Origin: CBCYMI01 sp965183855
GTDB taxonomy: Bacteria; Pseudomonadota; Alphaproteobacteria; Caulobacterales; Maricaulaceae
Assembly (NCBI GenBank): GCA_965183855.1
Contig: CBCYMI010000024.1
Span: forward strand, 1-31,246
Length of the DNA: 31,246 nt
Direction of reading: 5' to 3'
The stretch's first letter is position 1; each line of letters begins with the position of its first letter. Of this stretch, positions 9,912-18,440 are shown piece after piece. A program made the position numbers and the translations under genes. The notes below the pieces were generated by a model. That model did not search any database, was not told the origin of the DNA, and saw only the letters and a program-made list of their open reading frames with translations.

Positions 9912-12203
9912 TTAATTCTCAGCTGCTATTTTCGCAGTTTCGCCTTGTTGTTTGGGCATAAAATTAATATTGTTTCTAGTCTGCAACCATTTTACTATAA
10001 TCGAGGCTAGACGTTCTGAATCTATTGGTTTTGTTAAAAAATCATCCATGCCAGCTTCAAGGCAAGCCTTTCGATCTTCTTCAAATACATTTGCAGTTAA
10101 TGCAACTAATGGTTTTTCAGATTTTGACGAATTCATCTTACGAATACGCCTTGCAACTTCTAAACCATCCATTTTTGGCATTCTCATATCTAGAAAAACA
10201 AGGTCAAAATCTTTACTCTCAAAAACTTCAATTGCTTTCATACCATCTTCCGCAATCGTCACTTCACAATTTTCATTTTCAAGAAATGTTTTAACCAAAA
10301 GAGCATTTAACGCATTATCTTCTGCAACTAATATTTTGGGATGCTTATTATTAAATGTTTTCTTATTAAGGTTAATATAGGATTCTAATTGATGATCTGG
10401 TGGTTCGACTTGACCCAGTTCTGATTTTTCTGAAGAAGTTTGATGATCCCTTTCTTCTGGTGACATAGAATTTATCTGACTTTGATCAATGGTATGGTCA
10501 GATATTTGTGGGTCTTCCTGTCCTTCTTCCTTGAGCGTTTTCTTATCTTCTATATCTTTGATTATATTTTCTTCTTTTATCTTATCTGGGTTTGTTTGTT
10601 TTATTAGATCAGAATCTATTACTTTTTCTTCTTGATTGGATGCGGTTTTTAATTCTAATTCTTGATCTGATTTCTTTTCCTCTTCTATCAAGGGTTCAAC
10701 TTTGTTTTTATTGTGAGAAATTGTTTGCCCTTCATTTTCTGATTGAGCGGGTTGACTTTTATCTAATGTTTCTTCCTGTATTAATTCTTTTTCCTCTTCC
10801 AATTGTTGTCTCACTCTATGCGTTGCTTCTGCTGCACTAATTCTGGAAACCAAGCTTTCTGCTCTAATAGGCGTTAGTAAACAACCATCAAATGCTTTTT
10901 TAATATCTTGGTTCTGTGTTTGATTAAGAAGAACAAGCTTAACTGGAAAAACATCAATTTCTTTTTCAAATTCATAATTCTCTATTGCCTGATATAGGAG
11001 TATGTCAGATTTGAAATTTCTTTCTTCTGTTTTTTGTTTCAAAAACTGATTAAACGCATTTCTTGAATTAAACTCTAATGTTTTGGCCCCAAAAGATTGT
11101 GCCTGTAATGCTAAACCTTTCGATAAAGAGATTGATTCAGAGAAAATACAAATATGACGACCTCTTAAAGAATCATTATTAAAATCTTTATCTATTTTTA
11201 TATTTTGTACGGGTAATCTCAGCTTAAAACCAAATCCATGCTCGAATTGTCCAATTTCAATATTCGCATTTAATTTATCAATTAGTTTTCTAACAATCAT
11301 AGCCCAAGGAATTTTATTTTCTTTAAACTCTTGTTTTAATACTTTCGAATATTGTGTTTCATTCTCTGTACTGACAATATGAATAATAATTTCTGTTGGT
11401 TTGCTTTTCTGATCTTGTTCAGAATTTCCTGAATTATATTGAATATTTTCAGGCTTTTTGCTTAATTTTTCGGGTTCAACACTTACCAAAACGCCTTCTG
11501 ATGAATAAACCAAACACTCAGAAATTAAATTAAAAATCAAACGCTTTAATCGATCATCATCAACCCTTACTAAAGCAGGCAATCTAGGATGATAATATGC
11601 AGCAATCTCTGCTCCACGTCGATTGGTTCTTGGATTTAATAGTTCAATAACAGAGCGAACAATGCTAACCATACCACTATCTTTTGGTACTTTTTTTCTT
11701 CTATCTTCCTGACGTTCATACAAGACAGAATCAAATGTATCTTGCAAGAGGTTAATAGAGGAATAAATTGCATCTTCAATGATATGAATACAATTTGCTT
11801 GATAGGTTGTTAGATCTGTCTTTGCCAAAAGAGATAAAACATGTTGAATACCTGATAATGGTCCATGAGCTTCTTTCAAAACAGCTTTTAAAAAATCAGA
11901 ATCAAGACCATTATTATGACTCAAGCTTCCTAAATATAAATAATATCCTGGCTTGGAAAGGTTAATTCGACGCCAATGAATGGATTGATCATTTTTTAAA
12001 TGAAACTTTATGTGTTCCAATGGTTTGGATTCTTCTTCAATATCATCAGGCCAGCCCTTAAATTCAGCTCTGACATTTCGATTATACCAATATCGTAAAT
12101 CGCCACCTAAAATTTTATGAAATAATTTATTTGTAAAACTAATTTTATAATTCTGATCACAAATAAAAACAAGCTCATCTAATTCATCAAAAAAATTCTT
12201 CAT
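9912..12203 (-). CDS. Hybrid sensor pseudokinase with C-terminal receiver
   Basis: A soluble 763-aa protein with no membrane segment. Domains: N-terminal PAS-like region (about 1-95); a dimerisation helix aligning without gaps to FLANMSHELRTPL but reading FLKAVLKEAHGPL (104-116), so Lys110 replaces the phosphoacceptor His; an ATPase-like region (about 175-335) lacking the DxGxG and N-box residues; a degenerate receiver without an acceptor Asp (about 348-455); a charged linker (about 456-615); and an intact receiver (622-745) with E628/D629, D672, T703 and K725. It probably receives phosphate from another kinase or phosphotransferase, with the body serving as sensor or scaffold. His113, three residues on, is the only nearby histidine. 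No clear Shine-Dalgarno is seen before the ATG. Confidence 0.85.
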   Translation of the reverse strand: MKNFFDELDELVFICDQNYKISFTNKLFHKILGGDLRYWYNRNVRAEFKGWPDDIEEESKPLEHIKFHLKNDQSIHWRRINLSKPGYYLYLGSLSHNNGLDSDFLKAVLKEAHGPLSGIQHVLSLLAKTDLTTYQANCIHIIEDAIYSSINLLQDTFDSVLYERQEDRRKKVPKDSGMVSIVRSVIELLNPRTNRRGAEIAAYYHPRLPALVRVDDDRLKRLIFNLISECLVYSSEGVLVSVEPEKLSKKPENIQYNSGNSEQDQKSKPTEIIIHIVSTENETQYSKVLKQEFKENKIPWAMIVRKLIDKLNANIEIGQFEHGFGFKLRLPVQNIKIDKDFNNDSLRGRHICIFSESISLSKGLALQAQSFGAKTLEFNSRNAFNQFLKQKTEERNFKSDILLYQAIENYEFEKEIDVFPVKLVLLNQTQNQDIKKAFDGCLLTPIRAESLVSRISAAEATHRVRQQLEEEKELIQEETLDKSQPAQSENEGQTISHNKNKVEPLIEEEKKSDQELELKTASNQEEKVIDSDLIKQTNPDKIKEENIIKDIEDKKTLKEEGQEDPQISDHTIDQSQINSMSPEERDHQTSSEKSELGQVEPPDHQLESYINLNKKTFNNKHPKILVAEDNALNALLVKTFLENENCEVTIAEDGMKAIEVFESKDFDLVFLDMRMPKMDGLEVARRIRKMNSSKSEKPLVALTANVFEEDRKACLEAGMDDFLTKPIDSERLASIIVKWLQTRNNINFMPKQQGETAKIAAEN

Positions 12204-12454
12204 CTACTGACCATATTTTATTTGAGGTTATGACACAATATGGTTATGATTAATTAATACATATATAACCCATTGAAAATCAAACCAGTTTTTATGAATT
12301 TAAATGCAATGTTAACAAACTTTAACTCTGCCTCTATATCCTAATTATTAACAAACTCTTCAAAAGATATTTTGCTTTTTCAGATTTATGCTAAGAGACT
12401 AGAGACCAATATATACAATAAAGTTTAAAAAAGTATTGTTAACGCTCATCTTTC

Positions 12455-13963
12455 TTAAGAATTTACTCTTCTATATGAAAGTGCTTCGGCCAAATGACTT
12501 TTCTGAATGATTGAACTGTTTGCCAGATCAGCAATTGTTCTCGCAATTTTCAAAACCCTATGATACCCTCTGGCAGAGAGAAAAAATGAATTCATTGCCT
12601 TGGAAATCAGTTTTTTACTTTCTACATCCAAATAGCATATTTTTTCTATATCAGCAGCTCTAATATGCGCATTTAAACAAGGCTTCCCCTGATTTGAAAC
12701 TTGTTCTATTCGTTTATTTTGACATTTTTGAGCATGAAGAACAGTTTTCATCAAACTTTCTGTATTCATATTTTGATCGGTTTTTTGCATTTCCATAGGA
12801 CGCAGTGCACGAATAGAAACATAAAGATCAATTCTATCCATTAAAGGACCAGAAATCCTTTCCTGATAATCAGCTTCACATTTTGGCCATTTTCTACATG
12901 GTTTGTCTTCTGAATACCCACATTTGCAAGGATTCATTGCAGCAATTAACTGAAATCTTGCAGGATAAGTTATATGAGCGTGCACTCGTGCTATACTAAT
13001 ATTTCCTGTTTCTAATGGCTGTCGCAATGCATCTAGAACACGAGGGGAAAACTCAGGAAATTCATCTAAAAACAAAACACCATTATGAGCCAATGAAACT
13101 TCACCAGGTTGACCCCATTTGCCTCCTCCTATAAGAGCTGGCATGCTTGCTGAATGATGTGGTGTTCGAAAAGGTCTTTGATTAGTTAAGATGCCTTGTT
13201 TTAATAGACCTGCTACAGAATGAATCATGGATGTCTCAAGCAATTCATCTGGTTGTAATGGTGGCAATAATCCAGTCATACGTTCTGCTAACATGGATTT
13301 ACCAGCTCCTGGAGGCCCGGCCATTAATAAATTATGCCCTCCCGCTGCTGCAATTTGCAATGCCCTTTTTCCAATAGATTGCCCTTTGACTTCAGAAAGA
13401 TCTGCTGGTTTTTGAATAGATTTTAAAGGTTTCTTCTTTGGTGGAGATAAAAACTGGCGTTCTTTAAAATGATTAATTAATTGAATAAGTGTTTCTGGAG
13501 CAAGAATATCCTTAACACCAGACCAGACAGCTTCTGCCCCATTTTCAAATGGACAGATAAATCCTAATTTTGCTCTGATGGAAGCAAGAGCAGCAGGTAG
13601 AACGCCTGCTGTTTGGGCAATCATTGCATCTAAGGATAACTCACCAACGGCCAAATACTTTCCTATTTTCTCTGCTGGTAAGATATCAAGGGCTGCAAGT
13701 AGTGCAATTGAAATCGGTAAATCATAATGTGCCCCTTCTTTACGAAGATCCGCAGGTGCTAAATTAATAATAATACGTTTTGCAGGCAATGCCAGCCCCA
13801 TTGCAGAGAAAGCAGCCCTTACCCGTTCTCTGCTTTCAGCAACTGATTTTTCAGCCAAGCCAACAATGCTAAAACTAGGTAATCCACTTGAAAATTGAGC
13901 CTGAACATCAACTAACTCTGCATGTGCCCCAATTAAAGCAATTGTTTTTGTTCTTGCAACCAT
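12455..13963 (-). CDS. comM: YifB/ComM family Mg-chelatase-like AAA ATPase
   Basis: 502 aa, the usual length for this family, which in competent bacteria acts as a branch-migration helicase in recombination. Segments: N-terminal ChlI-type Lon-like domain (about 1-165, with VGLAEKSVAESRERVRAA at 34-51); AAA domain with Walker A GPPGAGKS (216-223) and Walker B VLFLDEF (296-302); a cysteine cluster NPCKCGY (344-350) with further Cys at 356 and 362; a sensor region GPLMDRIDL; and the C-terminal Mg-chelatase domain (ARGYHRVLKIARTIADL). It stands alone, downstream of a spacer with a G8 tract. Whether this organism is competent cannot be judged here. Confidence 0.95.
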   Translation of the reverse strand: MVARTKTIALIGAHAELVDVQAQFSSGLPSFSIVGLAEKSVAESRERVRAAFSAMGLALPAKRIIINLAPADLRKEGAHYDLPISIALLAALDILPAEKIGKYLAVGELSLDAMIAQTAGVLPAALASIRAKLGFICPFENGAEAVWSGVKDILAPETLIQLINHFKERQFLSPPKKKPLKSIQKPADLSEVKGQSIGKRALQIAAAGGHNLLMAGPPGAGKSMLAERMTGLLPPLQPDELLETSMIHSVAGLLKQGILTNQRPFRTPHHSASMPALIGGGKWGQPGEVSLAHNGVLFLDEFPEFSPRVLDALRQPLETGNISIARVHAHITYPARFQLIAAMNPCKCGYSEDKPCRKWPKCEADYQERISGPLMDRIDLYVSIRALRPMEMQKTDQNMNTESLMKTVLHAQKCQNKRIEQVSNQGKPCLNAHIRAADIEKICYLDVESKKLISKAMNSFFLSARGYHRVLKIARTIADLANSSIIQKSHLAEALSYRRVNS

Positions 13964-14095
13964 TTTGATCTCATCTTGTAATCATACTCATATATTTTTT
14001 TTAGCAATTGGTTTTCTAACAAACCTGTTTTTCAATCGCTTTTTTCCTCTAAGGATGAATTTATAATTTCTTGTTCTAAAAGCGGTAAAAAAACA

Positions 14096-14103
14096 GGGGG
14101 GGG
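14096..14103. repeat. G8 homopolymer
   Basis: Eight consecutive G in an otherwise AT-rich spacer, about 133 bp upstream of the yifB start (C8 on yifB's own strand). Tracts of this kind are prone to slippage and in some bacteria vary promoter spacing. Function here is unknown. Confidence 0.9.
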
Positions 14104-14166
14104 TAAAACAACACCTCCTGATATTTTTACAATTTCACCTTAATAAGTACCAAGAAGGTTAATCAT

Positions 14167-14183
14167 GTTTACAGCATGTAAAC
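14167..14183. repeat. Inverted repeat GTTTAC-N5-GTAAAC
   Basis: Perfect 6-bp arms around AGCAT. Looser outer arms (TTAATAAGTA near 14150 and TTACTTATATTAA near 14197) could extend the stem. It may be an operator-like palindrome or a transcript hairpin; there is no T-run that would make it a terminator. Confidence 0.4.
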
Positions 14184-14555
14184 GCAAATTCCAAAGTTAC
14201 TTATATTAAAAAGATAAAAAGCAGGGAGAATTTTATAAAATCTAAAAAACATCCAGCCTTAAAGATATAATTAATTTTAGCTTTAATTCAACTAAAATAT
14301 AAGAGTTGATTTAAATTTTTATTTCAAAAAGAGAAGGGTTTTTAATACATTCCTGGTCTATATTCTCTTCAAACTTAAGTTAGGTTTTCTTTAAACCTTT
14401 GCTTATAAAAGCAGTCCGTGCTCTTTTATAATCAGCCCTGTTTTTAAATAAAAAATCAATTCAAGCAAATCTGAGTAGAAAAAAATGCGGGAGGTTAAAA
14501 TATTTTTTATTAAAAAAGATTTTAACTCTTAACTCAAAGCCAAAGAAAAAATGTA

Positions 14556-14631
<76 letters not shown>

Positions 14632-14823
14632 ATTATTCTGTTGACAAACCGAGATTTACTAAAAGAGTCTGTATTCAACAGGCTATTTCATACTTTAACT
14701 AAGATCACATAGTCAAATTATATTATTACGACTTTTATTTCTTAACTGAACCAAACCTTCAACCAAGTAAAATTTAAGAAAAAATAGTCTAAAATATTTT
14801 TCTTCAAATAGGGTATAAACAAA

Positions 14824-15192
14824 TCAAAAAGATGCCCTTTCTTTTTCCTTATCATCTTTAACATTGACAGATTTCACAAGTTCTTCACCTTCTAAAACAC
14901 CATCTTCAATATATTCATCTTCCAATATTTTTTCTGAATAGGTTGTTTCAAAATCCTCTTCAATGCTTTCTTCTATATCAGTTTTTTTCTCTGATCCAGT
15001 TTTCTGTATCGTTTCACTTGTATCCTTAACCTCTTCTGTTTCAGTATGCATCTGAGACTTTTGTTCGTTCAGGGATAAGTAATCATTTTCCTTTTTGCAT
15101 TTTGGACAAATCGCCAGGTTCTGGTTTAAGTCATAGAATCGTACTGAACAATGCAGACAAAACCTGGATGTTCCTAACTCAGCTCTGGGCAC
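14824..15192 (-). CDS. FYDLN-acid zinc-ribbon protein (TIGR02300 type)
   Basis: Small alphaproteobacterial protein of unknown function. It begins VPRAELGTSRFCLHCSVRF and then has the name-giving FYDLN, a second CPKC knuckle (two CxxC pairs, probably one zinc ribbon), and a long Glu/Asp/Lys-rich tail that is probably disordered. I chose the GTG start at 15192 because GGAGGT lies eight bases upstream and family members begin at (M)KVPRAELGT; the frame stays open to an ATG at 15225, but that would place the Shine-Dalgarno inside the gene. It is transcribed away from aroA, the usual neighbour. Confidence 0.88.
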   Translation of the reverse strand: MPRAELGTSRFCLHCSVRFYDLNQNLAICPKCKKENDYLSLNEQKSQMHTETEEVKDTSETIQKTGSEKKTDIEESIEEDFETTYSEKILEDEYIEDGVLEGEELVKSVNVKDDKEKERASF

Positions 15193-15434
15193 TTTAATAG
15201 ACCTCCATAATGATTTATAAATCAAAGCAATTAGGGATTGAACTCATCACCCCCTTTTCTAATTTCTGCTTTCAAGAATTCTCATGCTGTAAAAAGGGAT
15301 CTTTTGTCAAGATAGAGAAAAAAATAATTTTCAATCCTTTTTTTAATTTAAAAAAATCAAATTTCATAAAGACAAATCTTAATTTACGTGAAATAAAAGA
15401 AAACAAGCAATACTCAAAGCCAAAGGTCAAATCC

Positions 15435-16997
15435 ATGCCTAATCATTCTATTTCCAAAGATTCCATTAAATCAAAGTCTTTAAATGACAGTTCAATGATT
15501 TCTATCCCTATTCAGACGTTTAGTGGAACTGCTAATATTCCAGGCGATAAATCTATTTCAATTCGGTTTTTAATTCTGGCTGCGATAGCAGAAGGCAAAA
15601 GTGAAGCAATGGGAATGCTGGAATCAGAAGATAGTTTAAATACAGCTTATGCATTGCAGAAAATGGGTATTAGGATCGAAAAGCACTTTATAGAGCAAGC
15701 AGAAAAAAGACATCCTCCCATACTATTGGATAAGATTCCTTTACACAAAAACAATTCAGATATGGCAATTTGGAAAATAGAAGGATGTGGAAGAAAAGGG
15801 TTTAAAAAACCAAAATTCCCTTTGGATCTTGGCAATTCAGGAACGGGCTGTAGATTGTTAATGGGGGCTCTTTCTTTTCAAGGTTTTGATTCTAAAATCA
15901 CTGGAGATAAGTCATTACAACAACGTCCAATGGCTCGTATCTTAACGCCTCTTTCACAATTAGGCTGCGTTTCCATTTCTCAACCAAACGGAACACTTCC
16001 AATTAAACTTTTTGGAAATCCAAATCTTCATTCCATTCAGTATCGGCTTCCTATTCCTTCTGCGCAATTAAAATCGGCCCTTTTGATTGCAGGTATTAAG
16101 CTTAAAGGAAAGATTGAAATAGAAGAACTTATCTCATCTAGAAAACATACAGAAAATCTATTACCATTTTTTGGCGTTCAGTTAGACATTACTCAATTTA
16201 ATCTATTACAATCATATTCTGAAAACCATTTAAAAAAAGACTCTTTCAAAAAACGGAAACAAGATTTTCCAAAAAAAACTGGGCATTCATCTCCCCTATC
16301 TGGAACACGTATTACTCTAAAAGGTCCTCAGCAACTCAAAGCATGCCAGGTTTCAATCCCTTCGGATCCTTCTTCTGCTGCTTTTCCAATTATAACGGCT
16401 TTACTTATTAAAAATGCTTCTATAACAGTTTCTAAAATATTGGATGCTCCAGAAAGAACAGGGTATATTCAAATCTTAAGAAGAATGAATGCCAAACTGG
16501 AAATTATAAAAACACCAGACGAGCAAACACATTATCCCTTTGTCGAGCGTACAATGAGTATTAACGCATTCTCTTCACACTTAAAATCTGTTCATATTTA
16601 TCAAGATGAAGTCCCATCTTTAATTGATGAACTGCCTATTTTGTCTGTAGCAGCAGCGTTTGCTGAAGGAATGAGTCAATTTGATGGTCTGGCAGAATTA
16701 AGATTTAAGGAGAGTGATCGACTGCAAGCCATTTTAACACTATTAACCCAATCTGGTATAAAAGCCTATCTTCAAAAAGACAGCTTGTTTATTAAAGGCT
16801 GTTTTCCAGAAAAACCTTTTGGGAAAGCACATTGCATAACTCAATATGATCATAGATTAGCAATGAGTGCTTTAATCATGGGGGCAGCAGCACAACACCC
16901 TGTTTCGATTGATAATGCTCATTGTATTTCAACTAGTTTTCCAAACTTTCTGGATATCATGCAAACTATGGGAGCGCATTTTAAACCAAATATATGA
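15435..16997 (+). CDS. aroA: 3-phosphoshikimate 1-carboxyvinyltransferase (EPSP synthase)
   Basis: Shikimate-pathway enzyme joining shikimate 3-phosphate and PEP. From the chosen start, GDKSIS (37-42) supplies K39, S40 and R44; next come LGNSGTGCRLLMGAL, the repeat-domain motif GDKSLQQRPM, DEVPSLIDELPILSVAAA with the catalytic Asp, and RFKESDRL. The frame extends upstream to 15210, but that would overlap the FYDLN gene; ATG 15435 (weak AAAGG upstream) or the Met 20 residues later are likelier starts. At about 520 aa it is longer than usual (about 445): extra Lys/Ser-rich segments occur at the N terminus, after the first strand-helix unit (EQAEKRHPP...) and centrally (HLKKDSFKKRKQDF). Glyphosate class is not determined. 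Confidence 0.93.
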   Translation: MPNHSISKDSIKSKSLNDSSMISIPIQTFSGTANIPGDKSISIRFLILAAIAEGKSEAMGMLESEDSLNTAYALQKMGIRIEKHFIEQAEKRHPPILLDKIPLHKNNSDMAIWKIEGCGRKGFKKPKFPLDLGNSGTGCRLLMGALSFQGFDSKITGDKSLQQRPMARILTPLSQLGCVSISQPNGTLPIKLFGNPNLHSIQYRLPIPSAQLKSALLIAGIKLKGKIEIEELISSRKHTENLLPFFGVQLDITQFNLLQSYSENHLKKDSFKKRKQDFPKKTGHSSPLSGTRITLKGPQQLKACQVSIPSDPSSAAFPIITALLIKNASITVSKILDAPERTGYIQILRRMNAKLEIIKTPDEQTHYPFVERTMSINAFSSHLKSVHIYQDEVPSLIDELPILSVAAAFAEGMSQFDGLAELRFKESDRLQAILTLLTQSGIKAYLQKDSLFIKGCFPEKPFGKAHCITQYDHRLAMSALIMGAAAQHPVSIDNAHCISTSFPNFLDIMQTMGAHFKPNI

Positions 16998-17110
16998 TAT
17001 TTTAAATATTTCATCTAACTCATGCCGTAAACTCAAACCAAGCCATTTACAAAACAGACAATTCAGTCAAGAAAGAGAATGGAAACGGTTCAGCATTAGG
17101 AGAAACTCAA

Positions 17111-17860
17111 ATGGCGTTTATTATTGCAATTGATGGTCTAACTGCTTCTGGAAAAGGAACATTAGCAAAACGGATCGCCCAATATTACAAACTGCATTAT
17201 CTTGATACTGGGTTGCTTTACCGCATTATTGCTGCTGAGATGATACTGGGAGACAATATTTCTATGGAAAACAAATCCGTGCTCGAAAAAAAGTTAAATC
17301 TGCTTATGCATTCCAAAAAATTTGAGCAAAAAATAATAGATTATATTTCTCGACAAAATACAAATAATGAACGTTCAAACAAAAAGCAGTCAAACGCATC
17401 TGATCAAAGCAGGGCGTGTAATGATTCCTATTCATTATCTGACCTTCGTTCTGAACAAATTTCTAAAGCTGCTTCTATTATTTCAACTTATAAAATTGTA
17501 CGTACTATGTTAAAAAAAATCCAGATTGAGTTTTCAAAAAAAGAACCAGGAAGTGTTATGGATGGGCGTGATATTGCAACCGTTATTTGTCCTAACGCTA
17601 ATATTAAACTATATATTCATGCGGATATAAATATTCGAGCAAAAAGACGCTATCTGGAACAAAAACAGATTGAAAAGAACATCCATTTGGAAATCATCCA
17701 AGATAAAATCAAGCAAAGAGACCAAAGAGATCTTAGCCGACAGCATGCACCTTTAAAAAAAGCAAAAGATGCAATAATGATTGATACCACTCATTTAGAT
17801 ATAGATCAGGCATTCGAAAAAGCTGTTTCTTTGATCAATCCTATTTTTCATAAGGGTTAG
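17111..17860 (+). CDS. cmk: Cytidylate kinase
   Basis: Phosphorylates CMP and dCMP. The P-loop variant GLTASGKGT (9-17) is followed by LDTGLLYR (31-38) for the nucleotide-monophosphate site, then GRDIATVICPNANIKLYI, AKRR, and the lid-type RDQRDLSRQHAPL. AGGAGA seven bases upstream supports the ATG. It follows aroA after 113 bp and precedes rpsA, the usual alphaproteobacterial order. At 249 aa it exceeds the usual 210-225: a hydrophilic Asn/Ser/Lys-rich insert (about residues 79-108) falls in the CMP-binding domain and resembles the inserts in aroA. Confidence 0.95.
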   Translation: MAFIIAIDGLTASGKGTLAKRIAQYYKLHYLDTGLLYRIIAAEMILGDNISMENKSVLEKKLNLLMHSKKFEQKIIDYISRQNTNNERSNKKQSNASDQSRACNDSYSLSDLRSEQISKAASIISTYKIVRTMLKKIQIEFSKKEPGSVMDGRDIATVICPNANIKLYIHADINIRAKRRYLEQKQIEKNIHLEIIQDKIKQRDQRDLSRQHAPLKKAKDAIMIDTTHLDIDQAFEKAVSLINPIFHKG

Positions 17861-18118
17861 GACTTAAACCCTATAATCTGAAAAAGTAAGAAATAAAGCA
17901 TTAAAAAAACTTGATAAAATTAAAACAGGCTTATATAAAGCAGGGCTGGGCTTAAAAATATATGCCTTATTAATGAAAGTAACAGGAAAATATAAACACT
18001 GATTGGAAAGCACAAGATTGAAATAATAAGAACCCTCGCATTGTCAGACATGATTTAGGAGCTATTTTAGATCTGTTATTTTAGATCATGACTGAGGTCG
18101 CTGAAATGTATTTACCTT

Positions 18119-18146
18119 TTGAATCTAGCAAATAATGTGATATAAT
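18119..18146 (+). promoter_or_regulatory. Candidate sigma-70 promoter for rpsA
   Basis: TTGAAT, a 16-bp spacer, then a perfect TATAAT. Transcription would begin near 18153, giving a leader of about 290 nt before the rpsA ATG. Confidence 0.5.
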
Positions 18147-18373
18147 AGAGCTATAAAGCAACACAAAAGAATACAATTTTTAAATTGTGCTGTGAAATGA
18201 AGATATCTAAATGAAGCTATCTAATAGCAAAAAACAGGCAAATCATATTAATTTGTTTTATCAGCTATACATTTATTTTTCTAACATTATGGGTGGTTCT
18301 GAATACGTCAGAAATCTATTTTCTGATATTCTACTATCAAATGTTTTGAGTATAACTGTTACCAGTCAATATG

Positions 18374-18411
18374 GTTACTTTTAAGTAACAAGACCGTCGG
18401 AAACAACCGAC
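18374..18411 (+). promoter_or_regulatory. Two hairpins in the rpsA leader
   Basis: GTTACTT-TT-AAGTAAC (18374-18389) and GTCGG-N6-CCGAC (18396-18411), the second ending 20 nt before the GGAG ribosome site at 18431. S1 is known to repress its own mRNA in enterobacteria through leader structure; a similar role here is inference. Confidence 0.4.
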
Positions 18412-18440
18412 TGGCCTTAAATAAAAAAACGGAGTATTAA

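Larger units (their letters stand above)
13964..14555. other. 592-bp spacer upstream of yifB
   Basis: No coding sequence seen on either strand. It contains the G8 tract (14096-14103), an inverted repeat (14167-14183) with weaker outer arms, and AT-rich runs. One of these could belong to the yifB promoter, but I cannot place -35/-10 boxes with confidence. Confidence 0.5.
17861..18440. other. 580-bp cmk-rpsA spacer / rpsA leader
   Basis: No gene found. It carries a good sigma-70-like promoter (18119-18146) and two compact inverted repeats just before rpsA. The first 250 bp show nothing recognisable. Confidence 0.55.

Noticed and set aside
9952..10840. Several forward frames of 82-142 aa opposite the hybrid sensor gene
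   Set aside because: Antisense to a clear receiver domain and linker; they follow from the codon bias of the real gene.
15210..15434. Extension of aroA to an ATG at 15210
   Set aside because: Would overlap the divergent FYDLN gene and its ribosome site; the added residues are Lys/Asn/Phe-rich and unlike EPSP synthases.
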